Positions 17,574 to 26,921 of a DNA stretch of 64,000 nt are shown here, in pieces. Source of the stretch: CAZCGA01 sp964498075 (GTDB lineage: Bacteria > Desulfobacterota > Binatia > HRBIN30); the NCBI GenBank assembly GCA_964498075.1, contig CAZCGA010000012.1, forward strand, positions 12,920 through 76,919, given 5' to 3'. The position numbers were made by a program, and so were the translations under genes. The notes beneath the pieces are model-generated. The model was not told the origin of the DNA. It saw nothing but the letters and a program-made list of their open reading frames with translations, and ran no database searches. Each line of letters begins with the position of its first letter. The stretch's first letter is position 1.

Positions 17574-20344
17574 ACGCAGGCGATGGTGTGCTGGCCGCCG
17601 ACGGCTCCGCGTTGACGCTGAAGGCGTCATCCGTTGTAGCGAACACCGGGCACGGTGTTCGCTGCGGTCGCCTCTGCGACCTCTCGTTCGTTGACAGCTC
17701 CTACAATGGGGGTGCCGGACTACTAGGCGAATCGACCTCCTATCCCTACGGCTGGTTCAACGACGGCACCCTGTTTTTCAACGGTCAGAACAACCTATTC
17801 AGCGTTGGATATGGGATTTCCCTCGATTCGTTGGGTTCGGCGTCGAATTCGTTTTGGACCATTGCGCGCAATTCGATCGTCGGCAACCGCCGTGGGGGCA
17901 TACAGGTCATCGATGCGACGGCAACCATCAGTGGCAACTGCATAGCGGGCAATACGAGAAACCCTCAGAGCGGCACCCAGGGACGGGCCATCCGAGTAAG
18001 CGGTCAGGCGGTGATCGAGAAGAACACGGTGGTCGGGAACGACGCATCGGCCATCTGGGTCGGCACTACGCAAAACGTACCGATTTCACAGAACAACCTC
18101 GAGGGGAACGCAGCACCGATTCTCGAGTACGGGGCCGCAGCGAGCGCGGCCACGCTGCAGGCGGCCAACAACTGGTGGGGCGGGGCAAACTCCAGCGACG
18201 TAGCATCCTTGGTTTACGACCACAACGACAACGTGTCGCGCGGGTACGTGAACTTCGATCAGCCCGATCTGGCGCACGGGCCAATTGCCGGGGCACCAGC
18301 GACCGGGCCGTGCGCCAGCTGTATTGCCCACGTCCCACCGGATCACTGGAGGGGCGAGTACTGGAACAACACTAACTTGGAGCCGCGTGACCAGCCGAAG
18401 ATGGTCCGCGACGATGGTAATGGAGAGTTGAACGTCGACTTTGGCACCGACATGCTGGGGAGCCCAAGTCTGGCCTGCGGTATCAGCACTGAGGCAATTT
18501 CAGCCCGTTGGACGCGGCAAGTCGATTTCCCCGAATCGGGTACATACAGGTTCACAGTCACTACGGATGATGGCTTCAGGCTCTTCGTTGCCGATGGCAG
18601 CACCCCCGTGTTGGACAAATGGTTTGATCAGACTGCAGGCGTCTGCCAGGGGGGGTCCAAAGCGAACTTTCCATGTTCGATCGCCGCCGACTGCCCTGGC
18701 GGTGGCATGTGTGTACCTAACCCCTATTCGGTTGACGTCGCCCTCTCCGCCGGTGAACACGAGATCAAGGCCGAGTGGAACGACCGTACCGTCCACGCCG
18801 TCGCCAAGCTGTCGTGGGCCCCGCTCAATCCTCCAACGCCGGTGTACACAGCCACGAGTACAGTCACTCTGACGCCGCGCCCTTCGCCAACGTTCACGCC
18901 TACGGCCACCTTCACGAAGACGCGGACCGTAACGCCAACCCGGACGCCCAGCATCACGGGCACGCGGCCGACGGCGGCATTCACTCCAACACCGACGCCA
19001 TCTCCGACCGGCGGCATCTGCGCGCAACCGAAGATCGACTTGGCCATCCTCATCGATTCCAGCGGCAGCATCGATGCCGGCGACTTCGAACTGGAGAAGG
19101 AAGGCTTCGCCAGTGGGATCGAAGATCCGAGCAAGGTGCCGCAGGATGGATCGGTGTGCGTGACCGTGACCGAATTCAGCGGCACTGCGGCCGAATACGT
19201 ATCGCTTGCCGCCGGCTGCATCACCGACGCAACCGCGGCGAACCGCATCGCGCAGTCGGTCCGGACCGTCACAGCCACGAGCGGGGATACTCACGTCGAT
19301 GCGGCAATCAACGCTGCGGCGTCGCAGTTTGCTGCACACGCACGGCCGGATGCCCGCCAGATCATGCTGCTGGCAACCGATGGCATCGTCAACGTCTGCG
19401 ATCCGAACGCTCGGCCTCTATCAACGTGCCCACCGGCTCCCGCGTGCAGTGTCCTGGACGCCGCTCTCGTTGCGGCGAGAAGTGCTGGCGCGGATGAGTT
19501 CGACGTGCTGGCGATTGAAGACCCTGGAGTGTTCGTTCCGGGGGTGGGGGAACGTAAGCCGCTCACCCGCGACGACTTCACCAACTTCTACGGCTGCCGT
19601 GTCTTCCCGCAACCCAATAGCCCCGGGCCACCGCCACAGCCGGGTTTCGTGGTGAGCGTCGGGCGTGACTTCGAGCAGTTCGCACGCGTCGTGACCTCTA
19701 CGCTGCCGGCGCTGGGCTGCGCGACGCGCGTCGACCTGAACGACACGACCGGCCAGCCGGGCGGCACAAGCCGGATCAATGCAACGCTGACCAAGGCGCC
19801 GGGAGTGCAAGTGTCACTAGCCGGCAGTGAGATCACGTTCGATCCGACGCTGCTGGAGGCTGACTGTTCGAGCTGTAGCATCAATCCGGCGATCGGTCCC
19901 GGAACGGCAGCCGACAAGAGTCTCGGGTGTGGGCGCGTAGACATCGACGCGCACACCGCGAGGCTGCTCGTGGACGTGCTCGCTACGGGCAACGTGAACC
20001 CGTTGCCGGACGGTCGCCTCTTCACGTGCGAGCTCAAGCCGGCCAGCACGCTCGCGAGGGGGATTGTCGTTCCGCTGCACAACCAACCGAGCGCCGTGGC
20101 GTCGGATAGCACTCTCGTAGCGACTCTCGGGCGGGATGGCTCCATCACGGTAAGTGGGTGCCCGGGCGATTGTGACGGCGACGGCGAGGTGGGGCTCGAT
20201 GAGGTTGGGAGAGCCGTGTTGCTGTTTCTCGGAATACCGCCGAGCGTACCGTGCCCGGCGGCGGACGTGAATGGCGACGGGCAGGTGAGGATCGGAGAGG
20301 TTGTGCAGGCAATAGACGCGCGGTACCAACGCTGCGGGAGGTGA
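17540..20344 (+). CDS. giant secreted protein, C-terminal part (beta-helix, PA14, vWA, cohesin-like, dockerin), continues 13059 gene after frameshift
   Basis: 934 residues from the first in-frame start; the family-like frame actually begins near 17509 (GPGIRVWGNTVADVSGAAIL), directly after the break in the upstream frame. Domains in order: rest of the beta-helix (to about 260), PA14 (263-430, DHWRGEYWNNTNLE and VTTDDGFRLFVAD), Thr-Pro stalk, von Willebrand A with MIDAS IDSSGSID near residue 503, a cohesin-like beta-sandwich (about 733-870), and a type-I dockerin pair of calcium loops DCDGDGEVGLDEV and DVNGDGQVRIGEV at the end. It has no signal peptide or ribosome site of its own, so the two parts are best read as one roughly 2,430-residue gene. 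Confidence 0.85.
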   Translation: MADVSGAAILLNAGDGVLAADGSALTLKASSVVANTGHGVRCGRLCDLSFVDSSYNGGAGLLGESTSYPYGWFNDGTLFFNGQNNLFSVGYGISLDSLGSASNSFWTIARNSIVGNRRGGIQVIDATATISGNCIAGNTRNPQSGTQGRAIRVSGQAVIEKNTVVGNDASAIWVGTTQNVPISQNNLEGNAAPILEYGAAASAATLQAANNWWGGANSSDVASLVYDHNDNVSRGYVNFDQPDLAHGPIAGAPATGPCASCIAHVPPDHWRGEYWNNTNLEPRDQPKMVRDDGNGELNVDFGTDMLGSPSLACGISTEAISARWTRQVDFPESGTYRFTVTTDDGFRLFVADGSTPVLDKWFDQTAGVCQGGSKANFPCSIAADCPGGGMCVPNPYSVDVALSAGEHEIKAEWNDRTVHAVAKLSWAPLNPPTPVYTATSTVTLTPRPSPTFTPTATFTKTRTVTPTRTPSITGTRPTAAFTPTPTPSPTGGICAQPKIDLAILIDSSGSIDAGDFELEKEGFASGIEDPSKVPQDGSVCVTVTEFSGTAAEYVSLAAGCITDATAANRIAQSVRTVTATSGDTHVDAAINAAASQFAAHARPDARQIMLLATDGIVNVCDPNARPLSTCPPAPACSVLDAALVAARSAGADEFDVLAIEDPGVFVPGVGERKPLTRDDFTNFYGCRVFPQPNSPGPPPQPGFVVSVGRDFEQFARVVTSTLPALGCATRVDLNDTTGQPGGTSRINATLTKAPGVQVSLAGSEITFDPTLLEADCSSCSINPAIGPGTAADKSLGCGRVDIDAHTARLLVDVLATGNVNPLPDGRLFTCELKPASTLARGIVVPLHNQPSAVASDSTLVATLGRDGSITVSGCPGDCDGDGEVGLDEVGRAVLLFLGIPPSVPCPAADVNGDGQVRIGEVVQAIDARYQRCGR

Positions 20345-20349
20345 TGCTC

Positions 20350-20847
20350 ATGTCTGAGATCCAGCGTCGAGGATTGATCCACTGGGTCTTTGCGTTTCTG
20401 CTCTGTCTGTCTGCCACCGCTGAGGCTGCCGGGTCCCCAAACATGACCCTGCGCGCAAGTCGCCGCTCCCCTGACGGAACCGTGACAGTGCAATTGTACG
20501 GGCGGGGAGTGGGCGAGTTCCAAGCGCTCTCGATTGACCTTCGTACTCCACAGGGGACGACGGCCGGTGACTGCGCCGAAGCGAGTAGACAGACGAGCAA
20601 GACAGCTGTGTGTGCGCAGCCGACGTCGGGCATCGTGCGCGTCGGGTTGTTCGGGCCGACGGCGGACCCGCTCGTCGACGGCGAGCTGATGCGGGTCAAG
20701 CTTGTGCTGCCGCACCACCTCGGTCGCGGGCGTTACCCAATATCCGCAATGGTGCGGCTGGCACGTTCGGACGGATCGGAGTTCGAGGTCGGTCCGATTT
20801 CGGCAACCGTCCGGGTTGCCACGACACGCCAGCGCAGTGGGAGATAG
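20350..20847 (+). CDS. secreted cohesin-like domain protein
   Basis: 165 residues. A signal peptide (FAFLLCLSATAEAAG) is followed by one beta-sandwich domain with LRASRRSPDGTVTVQLYG, QALSIDLRTPQG and LVDGELMRVKLVLP, a pattern seen in cohesin-like modules (pattern of two edge strands around xFxxxLxY-type positions). No dockerin or stalk follows. GGAGG lies eight bases before the chosen ATG; an ATG overlapping the previous stop (20344) is possible. It is the second gene of the surface-protein cluster and ends three bases before the next start. Confidence 0.7.
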   Translation: MSEIQRRGLIHWVFAFLLCLSATAEAAGSPNMTLRASRRSPDGTVTVQLYGRGVGEFQALSIDLRTPQGTTAGDCAEASRQTSKTAVCAQPTSGIVRVGLFGPTADPLVDGELMRVKLVLPHHLGRGRYPISAMVRLARSDGSEFEVGPISATVRVATTRQRSGR

Positions 20848-20849
20848 CG

Positions 20850-21722
20850 ATGTGGGGTTGGGCGATGGCACTTGAGAAGCAAGTAGCGTTAGCATGGGTC
20901 AGCATCTGTGCGTTGGTCATGTTGGCGGGGCAAGCACACGCGCAGCCCGCAGCCATTGAGGTGTCCGGGGGCGCCGGGGCGCCGGGAGGAACAGCATGTC
21001 TGACCGTTTCGTTGGTGGGAGGCGCGCTGCCTGCGTTTGCGATCTCGGTCGACCTCCAGTTCGCTGGCGCTCCTGTAAGCATTGCCGCAGACATGGACTG
21101 CGCTCTGGCGACCACGGGTGCAGGCGTGGCCAAAGCATGTACGAATCGGTCGGATGTCCTGCTGCGTTGTGGAGTGTATGGGGAGTCGGAGCCAGTAGTC
21201 GCGCTCCCGGCGGGAGACCTGCTGCGCTGTTGCTTCAGCGTGTCCTCGACGGCATCGCCCGGTTCATACCCGGTTTCCAATCAGTGCGATGCCGTGGACG
21301 AGTTCGGCAACCAGTTACCGGTAGTCTGCGGGGCGGGAGCTATCGCAATCGAAGCACCGAGCCCGACGCCATCTCCATCCGAAACTCCACCAGCAACGGG
21401 CACTCCCACACCCACCGAGACGTCGAGTCCAACTTCGATACCGACCAACACACCGACGATTACTGCGACAGCGACATCGACTCCAACCCTCAGAACTGCG
21501 AATACGCCTACACCCACCGCAACGCCGGCGCGCCCTGGTTGCGTCGGCGACTGCGACGGTCGTGGGTCCGTCACCGTCAACGAGCTGATCACAATGGTCA
21601 ACGTCGCGCTCGGCAACGCGTTGCTCTCGACCTGCCCCGTGAGCGATGCGGACGGCTCCGGCGACATCACCGTGAACGAGATCATCCGAGCAGTGAACAA
21701 CGCGCCGAATGGATGCCAATGA
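20850..21722 (+). CDS. secreted cohesin-like - stalk - dockerin protein
   Basis: 290 residues. Signal peptide with VMLAGQAHAQ near residue 30, then a cohesin-like domain (about 33-165, IEVSGGAGAPGGTACLTVSL, FAISVDLQFAGAPV), a Thr-Pro stalk encoded at 21355-21535, and a C-terminal dockerin-like pair of EF-hand-type calcium loops: DCDGRGSVTVNELITMVN and DADGSGDITVNEIIRAVNNA. Cohesin and dockerin in one chain would permit self- or cross-assembly on the cell surface. It is the last gene of the three-gene cluster. Family-level function is inferred. Confidence 0.8.
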   Translation: MWGWAMALEKQVALAWVSICALVMLAGQAHAQPAAIEVSGGAGAPGGTACLTVSLVGGALPAFAISVDLQFAGAPVSIAADMDCALATTGAGVAKACTNRSDVLLRCGVYGESEPVVALPAGDLLRCCFSVSSTASPGSYPVSNQCDAVDEFGNQLPVVCGAGAIAIEAPSPTPSPSETPPATGTPTPTETSSPTSIPTNTPTITATATSTPTLRTANTPTPTATPARPGCVGDCDGRGSVTVNELITMVNVALGNALLSTCPVSDADGSGDITVNEIIRAVNNAPNGCQ

Positions 21723-21929
21723 AGCAGCAATCAGCCGTCAGCGATCAGCCTGGAGCTGAGAATTTCGGGTTGCGGATTTCCGATTGGAGGCTGGCCGGCG
21801 AAGGAGGGAAGACGCATCGCTATCGATCAGTGTCATGAAATGCGGCTGGCATGGCACGCCCAGGAATGTCGATGACGCTCGCATTGCATTTCCTAGCGTC
21901 CCACCCTAGTCTGCGAATGGGACGGAGTC
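21723..21929. other. spacer with fragments of a dispersed repeat
   Basis: The first 60 bases (agcaatcagccgtcagcgatcagcc) resemble YREP-type dispersed sequences. No coding frame or clear terminator is seen; the next gene starts at 21930. Confidence 0.35.
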
Positions 21930-22121
21930 GTGGCCCAGGTTGACTACACCACACTGCAGCAGCTCTACGGCGGCCGCTATGTCGCCCGACGCGACGGGGA
22001 GGTCGTCGCGAGCGCCGAGAGCTATGATGAACTGATCGAGCAGCTCGAACGCGCCGCTCCGGACTGGAACCAGATCATCATCGAATACGTCGAGCCCGCC
22101 GACACCGTCTGTGTCTATTGA
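21930..22121 (+). CDS. small DUF5678-like protein
   Basis: 63 residues: MAQVDYTTLQQLYGGRYVA, RDGEVVASAESYDELIEQL and IIIEYVEP. This matches the short alpha-beta domain often encoded just before retropepsin-like genes. Its role is unknown. It overlaps the start of the next gene by 11 bases, indicating coupled translation. Confidence 0.7.
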   Translation: MAQVDYTTLQQLYGGRYVARRDGEVVASAESYDELIEQLERAAPDWNQIIIEYVEPADTVCVY

Positions 22122-22515
22122 GTTCCCTCTGCTGCGCAAGATCACGCCCTTCGGACCGGTCAGTGATCCGAAAATTCCCGTCGCGGTGCGCACCACGGCG
22201 GGTTACCGCATGTACCGCTTTGTCATCGACACTGGCGCGGACTTCTCGGTTGCACCAGACGGCCTGGCCCGCCAGATCGGCCTCGATTGGGGGGCGCTGC
22301 CGGAGACTCGAATGACCGGCGTGGAACAAGGTGGCGTCGACGCGCGTGTGGGACAGTTGCCGATACGGATCGGCGGCCTGGACTTCACCGTTCGCTGCCT
22401 ATTCGTCGGCATCCAGAAGCCTCTGTTCCTATTGGGACGAGCGGACTTCCTCGACCGCTTTGTGCTGACCATCGACCAGCGTCAAGACAAGATCATTCTC
22501 ACCGAGTCACAATAG
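22111..22515 (+). CDS. retropepsin-like aspartic protease domain protein
   Basis: 134 residues, GTG start overlapping the previous gene. The catalytic motif FVIDTGADFSVAP is near residue 38, and the later hydrophobic-glycine stretch LFLLGRADFLDRFVLTID has the usual ILGRxDF pattern of bacterial single-domain retropepsins, which act as dimers. No signal peptide is seen. It forms a two-gene unit with the small upstream protein, a common pairing. Substrate unknown. Confidence 0.85.
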   Translation: MSIEFPLLRKITPFGPVSDPKIPVAVRTTAGYRMYRFVIDTGADFSVAPDGLARQIGLDWGALPETRMTGVEQGGVDARVGQLPIRIGGLDFTVRCLFVGIQKPLFLLGRADFLDRFVLTIDQRQDKIILTESQ

Positions 22516-22637
22516 TTGGAGTCTGCGTCGCACGCGGCCGGAACGCTGGTGTTCTCCTCAACGTCCAGCGCGCGGTTAACGGAACTACACCAGCGTCGCA
22601 CGCGCGTCGTGCGTCCGTGAGAAAGACCGGCGCCGCG

Positions 22638-23336
22638 TCAGCGGCTCAGGAAGCGGAAGTCGGCATAGTACGCCGTTGCCTCCTGGCAGGTGTTGTCGCT
22701 GTCCGTCATGACAGCGATCGCCAAGGGCGCCGGCGGCTCGTTTCCAAAGAAGGCTGTGTAGTCAACCGCCACGTCGACGACCTCTTCGTTCCACCTCAGT
22801 AAGGGTCCGTGGCCGCGCGAGACCACTTTCGAGTCGGAGCCATACGGGTTGTCCCACTCGACTCCGGCCGGCTCATGGCTCGACCAGACGTAGTCGATTG
22901 CGTGGCCTGGAATGGCCTCGCCGTAGAGCGTCGTGCCCACGCGGTGGCGCGCCCGTTCCCACAGCGACGCATGCTGGGGATCAAATCGAAACATGACAGA
23001 GACCCGCGCGGCGTAGTCGTCGCCCGCTTTGGTGCGTTCATCCGGCACGGCGAAGCCGCTGTCGATCTTCCAGCGCCAGTGCAGCCGCGGAGTGGCCTTG
23101 AGGTCCACCGACTCGACCGGCAGATACAGCGCCGAGGCCGAGCAGTGACTCTCCGCCTTGACGGCGTCGAGCTCGTCCATGCGCGTGACCGTGTACGTCG
23201 TGTGCTGCGTGATCTTGGGAAACTCCAACGGGCGCCAGCCGTCGCTGCCCGGTGGGCTGAGCACGATATCGGCCGCCCACGCACGTGCCGCCAATGCCAG
23301 CGCCAGTGCGGCGCCGGCGCGCACGGTCCGTATCAT
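22638..23336 (-). CDS. DUF3047 secreted protein
   Basis: 232 residues. A signal peptide (ALALALAARAWA) is followed by a DUF3047 domain: GWRPLEFPKITQHTTYTV, LHWRWKID near residue 86, DDYAARVSVMF and a C-terminal DSDNTCQEATAYYADFRFL. The molecular role of DUF3047 is unknown. It is the last gene of the ABC export operon, eight bases after the fusion protein gene, suggesting an envelope function linked to that exporter. Confidence 0.85.
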   Translation of the reverse strand: MIRTVRAGAALALALAARAWAADIVLSPPGSDGWRPLEFPKITQHTTYTVTRMDELDAVKAESHCSASALYLPVESVDLKATPRLHWRWKIDSGFAVPDERTKAGDDYAARVSVMFRFDPQHASLWERARHRVGTTLYGEAIPGHAIDYVWSSHEPAGVEWDNPYGSDSKVVSRGHGPLLRWNEEVVDVAVDYTAFFGNEPPAPLAIAVMTDSDNTCQEATAYYADFRFLSR

Positions 23337-23344
23337 GCCCGGCT

Positions 23345-24544
23345 TCAGGGTGCCACGCGCACCGACTGGCCGTCACGCACCGAGACGTCGCCGACGACGA
23401 GGGCCTCGCCGCCTTTCAGGCCGCCGGCGATGCGCACGCGGTCGCCGACGTCACCGGCCGTCTCGACCGGCGTGTGATGCGCCCGCCCGTCGTTGACCAC
23501 CCAGACGAAGTTGCTTCCTTGCGGGTCGCGGCGCAGCGCTGCTGCCGGCGCGAGCACCGCCGGCTGATCGGCTTGTCCCGCCGGCGGCGGGTCGGCAAGA
23601 AACGTGATGCGCGCGCTCATGTCGGGAAGCAGCCGCGCGTCAGGTTGGAGAACCCGCACCTCGACCTTGAGGGTGCCCTTCTGCCGGTCCACCTGCGGGT
23701 ACAGCTTGACGACCTCGGCGGCGTAGCGGGCGTCCGGGTAGGCGTCGGGGGTCACCAGCGCCGGCTGGCCCATGCGCACGCGATTGAGATCGGCTTCGTT
23801 CACGTCGACCTCGGCGCGCATGTCGGCCAAGTTTGCCAGGCGAATGAGGTCGCCCGAGCCGGCGAAGCCGCCGGGCACCGCGATCTCACCGACCTCCTTC
23901 AACTTCGCGAGGACGACACCATCGGTCGGCGCGCGCAGCAGCGTGTACTCGAGGTTGACGCGCGATTGCGCCAGCTCGGCCTCCAGCTGCGTGATCGTCG
24001 CGCGGGCGACATCCGCCTTGTTCACCAACACATCGAGCTCCTGCTGTGAGATCACGCCTCCTCCACGCAGAGCGCGGCCGCGCTTGAGGTCGGCCTCGGC
24101 AAGGGCCAGGTTGGCGCGCGCCACCGCCAGCCCCGCCTCGGTGCGCGCCATCAGGGCGTGGTAGTCGCGGTCGTCGAGCTGCACCAGCGGATCGCCCTTG
24201 TGGACGCTCTGCCCCTCTTCGACGAAGTACCGGTCGATGCGGCCGGGGACGCGCACGCCGATTGAGACGTAGCGGTCGCCGGTGACGACGTAGCCCGATC
24301 CCGACAAAACGGGTGCCGGACCCACCTGCCCGGGTGCCGACAGCGTCGCGTAGGCGACGGTCACCTGCAGCGGCCGACGGGTCATCGCCCACACCGCGAG
24401 GGCGGCGAGGACGACGGCGACCACGATCGGGAGCGTCCGTCGCCGGCCGCCACGGCGCACCGCCGGCCGCGGCGCGGCGCCGCGGTCGATGCGCAGCGAC
24501 GCCAAGTCGGCGCGCAGCTTCTCTTCACGTTCGGGGGTGGTCAT
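23345..24544 (-). CDS. periplasmic adaptor (membrane fusion protein, HlyD/MacA family)
   Basis: 399 residues with one N-terminal membrane anchor (VVAVVLAALAVWAMT, about 36-52) and the usual order lipoyl half-domain, long alpha-hairpin (about 135-195, VARANLALAEADLKRGRAL), second lipoyl half (LRAPTDGVVLAKLKEVGEI), beta-barrel and membrane-proximal domain. It links an inner-membrane ABC exporter to later envelope partners. It follows the two FtsX-type permease genes by 28 bases. Confidence 0.92.
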   Translation of the reverse strand: MTTPEREEKLRADLASLRIDRGAAPRPAVRRGGRRRTLPIVVAVVLAALAVWAMTRRPLQVTVAYATLSAPGQVGPAPVLSGSGYVVTGDRYVSIGVRVPGRIDRYFVEEGQSVHKGDPLVQLDDRDYHALMARTEAGLAVARANLALAEADLKRGRALRGGGVISQQELDVLVNKADVARATITQLEAELAQSRVNLEYTLLRAPTDGVVLAKLKEVGEIAVPGGFAGSGDLIRLANLADMRAEVDVNEADLNRVRMGQPALVTPDAYPDARYAAEVVKLYPQVDRQKGTLKVEVRVLQPDARLLPDMSARITFLADPPPAGQADQPAVLAPAAALRRDPQGSNFVWVVNDGRAHHTPVETAGDVGDRVRIAGGLKGGEALVVGDVSVRDGQSVRVAP

Positions 24545-24572
24545 GCGGCTGCCCGGCTATCAACGCACAGCG

Positions 24573-25748
24573 TCACGCCTTCCGCAACGCTTCAATCGGG
24601 CGCAGGCGGGCGGCGCGCCACGCCGGCCCGAGCCCGCCGAAGACGCCGATGACCAGTGCGAGCACCAACGCTCCGACCAGGTCGGAGGTGCTGACGCGCA
24701 AGGTGATCACGTTGGTGGTGAAGGTGGCGGCGCCGAACGCCACACCGCCGAGCAGGAGCCCGATGACCCGCGACAGCCCCACAGCACACGCGGCACCGAG
24801 GAGAAAGCCGAAGGCGGACAGTGTGACGGCCTCGATCTCGAACGCCCAGAGAATCGAGCCGCGCGAGAAGCCGAGGGCGCGCAGCGTGCCGATCTCCGCG
24901 GTGCGCGCCTGTACCGCCGCGTACATCGCATTGGAAGCACCGAAGCCGGCGCCGATCCCCGCGAGCACGGCGATGCCGATGACCAAGACGTAGAGCGAGT
25001 TCGCCGACTCCGACTGCTTGGCGTAGTACTCGGTCTCGCGCTGGGCGTGGAGCGCATACCGGGGGTCGGCGTCGATACGGCGCATCAGCGGTTCCAGATC
25101 GGCCGCCGTCGCCGCGCGCAGGCGCGCGCCCGAGTAGGGAGACGGCCGCTTGGCATCGTTCGCCAGCTCGCGCACGTCGATCCAGACCTCGCTCTCGAAT
25201 GACGAGCCGTCGGCCTCGAGGATCCCCACGACTTTCCAGGAGCCGTGCCCGAACTCGAGGTCGCTCCCCAGTGTCGTCCCGGCATACCGGCCGACCACGC
25301 CCCGTCCCACAACCGCCTCGTGCGCGCTCGGTGTGAACATGCGACCGTCGGCGATCTTCACGCTGCGGTGGACGGCGAGGGCGACCGGCTCGACCCCGCG
25401 CACGAGCACGTTCTCGCGGCCGCCGGCGTGCGTGTGGAAGAACGGCTGCACCACCAACTCGGGCGAGGCCAGTGGTTGGTCGGCCGCGTCGCGCGCGATG
25501 CCGTCGAGGAAGCGAATGGTTTGAAAGGCCGCGAGTGGAAGCCAGCTGGCGCCGTCGTTATCCGAGCCCTTGCGCATGACCACCACGTTCATCGGGTCGC
25601 CGCTCGACGCGACCGTCCGCTTCAGGCTGGTTATCAAGCCCAGAAACAAGCTGCACGCGACCACGACCAGCGCGATCACGCTCGCCGACATCAGGCTGCG
25701 TAGCGGCCGCGCCGCGATGTTGCGGGCGCTGTACGAGAGCGGCAGCAT
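24573..25748 (-). CDS. MacB/LolC-type ABC permease (FtsX domain), second copy
   Basis: 391 residues, starting MLPLSYSARNIAARPLRSL. One N-terminal membrane helix, a periplasmic MacB-PCD domain (about 45-270), then three C-terminal helices with the FtsX pattern RTAEIGTLRALGFSRGSIL. It differs from the first permease in sequence but not in fold, so the exporter is probably a heterodimer. Start codon is one base after the previous stop. Confidence 0.92.
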   Translation of the reverse strand: MLPLSYSARNIAARPLRSLMSASVIALVVVACSLFLGLITSLKRTVASSGDPMNVVVMRKGSDNDGASWLPLAAFQTIRFLDGIARDAADQPLASPELVVQPFFHTHAGGRENVLVRGVEPVALAVHRSVKIADGRMFTPSAHEAVVGRGVVGRYAGTTLGSDLEFGHGSWKVVGILEADGSSFESEVWIDVRELANDAKRPSPYSGARLRAATAADLEPLMRRIDADPRYALHAQRETEYYAKQSESANSLYVLVIGIAVLAGIGAGFGASNAMYAAVQARTAEIGTLRALGFSRGSILWAFEIEAVTLSAFGFLLGAACAVGLSRVIGLLLGGVAFGAATFTTNVITLRVSTSDLVGALVLALVIGVFGGLGPAWRAARLRPIEALRKA

Positions 25749-25749
25749 C

Positions 25750-26916
25750 TTAGAACACCTCGTGCAGCGTCTGGACCACGGGTTTGCGGGCGGCGCCAAA
25801 GGACGGCACGATTCCGGCCAGCATGCCGACGAAGAGCGACAGAAACAGACCTTGCACGACCACCGGTGCCGTCACAATGAAGCTGGAGAGCGGTCCAAGG
25901 GCCGGGTTCCATCCCGTCGACGCCTGGAGCAGGCGCGTCAGGCCGATCGCGACCAGCACGCCGACGCTCCCGGCGACGCTGGACAAGGCGACGGCCTCGG
26001 CGAACAAGGTGCCGAAGATGACGCGCCGGCCGAAGCCGATCGCTTTGAGCACCGCGAGCTCGCGGGAGCGCTCACGGACGCCCATCGAGGCGGTGTTCGC
26101 GGCGATGAAGACGATGCACAGGGCCACGAGCCCCGTGACGATGAGCACGATGGTGAGAAAGCCCTTCAGCGACCCGAAGAAATTTGCAAAGTAACTCTTC
26201 TCGGTCTCGCAGGCCGTCTCCGCCTCGCTGTTGCGCGACAGATCGTCGATCGTCCGCATGATCTCGTTCACGCGGTTCGGATCGCGGGCGTGCACCCAGA
26301 TGACGTTGGCGATGCCGAGGCCGTGGTAGCCGCGCGCCTTGAGTGACTCGTCGAGGTACGTCCAGTTGATCCAGAAGATCGGCGAGCGCTCGTTCGGGAT
26401 CTCGCCGACGATGCGCAGATCGAGATTCACCGGCCACACGGTGCTGCGCAGGGTGATGCGCTCGCCGATCTTCCAGCCGTACTTGTGCATCGTTTGGCGG
26501 CCGACGATGGCGCCGTCACGGTAGCGGCGGAAGTCGGCGAGCTGCTCGGCGGGGATGTTGTAGTCCGGATACACCGCGCCGACGTATTCCGCTTCGACGG
26601 CGAAGTTCGGAAACGTGACGTGCCCCTCCTCCTCGAAGGCGCCCCCGAACCACATCGTCGCGGTGGCCGCCTCGACGCCGTCGAGCTGGCGCACCTTGCG
26701 GGTGAAGGCGTACGGCATCGAGTAGACGACCCCGCCTTTGTTGTGCACCGAGATGCGCGTGTTGCTGGCGATGCTGCTGAGCAATGCGTCGAGGCCGGCG
26801 GGCATGGTGAGCAGCAGGCACACCAGGACGACGGCCAGCATGATGGCGCCGCCGGTCAGGACCGTGCGCAGCTTGTTGCGCCCCAGGTTGGCGCGGATGA
26901 GGCCCAAGTACTTCAT
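25750..26916 (-). CDS. MacB/LolC-type ABC permease (FtsX domain), first copy
   Basis: 388 residues, starting MKYLGLIRANLGRNKLRTVL. The N-terminal helix is followed by a periplasmic MacB-PCD domain and a C-terminal FtsX block with RERSRELAVLKAIGFGRRVI near residue 300 and three helices. The preceding open frame overlaps the ATPase gene and is rejected. It lies five bases after the ATPase gene stop. Confidence 0.92.
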   Translation of the reverse strand: MKYLGLIRANLGRNKLRTVLTGGAIMLAVVLVCLLLTMPAGLDALLSSIASNTRISVHNKGGVVYSMPYAFTRKVRQLDGVEAATATMWFGGAFEEEGHVTFPNFAVEAEYVGAVYPDYNIPAEQLADFRRYRDGAIVGRQTMHKYGWKIGERITLRSTVWPVNLDLRIVGEIPNERSPIFWINWTYLDESLKARGYHGLGIANVIWVHARDPNRVNEIMRTIDDLSRNSEAETACETEKSYFANFFGSLKGFLTIVLIVTGLVALCIVFIAANTASMGVRERSRELAVLKAIGFGRRVIFGTLFAEAVALSSVAGSVGVLVAIGLTRLLQASTGWNPALGPLSSFIVTAPVVVQGLFLSLFVGMLAGIVPSFGAARKPVVQTLHEVF

Positions 26917-26921
26917 CGCCC

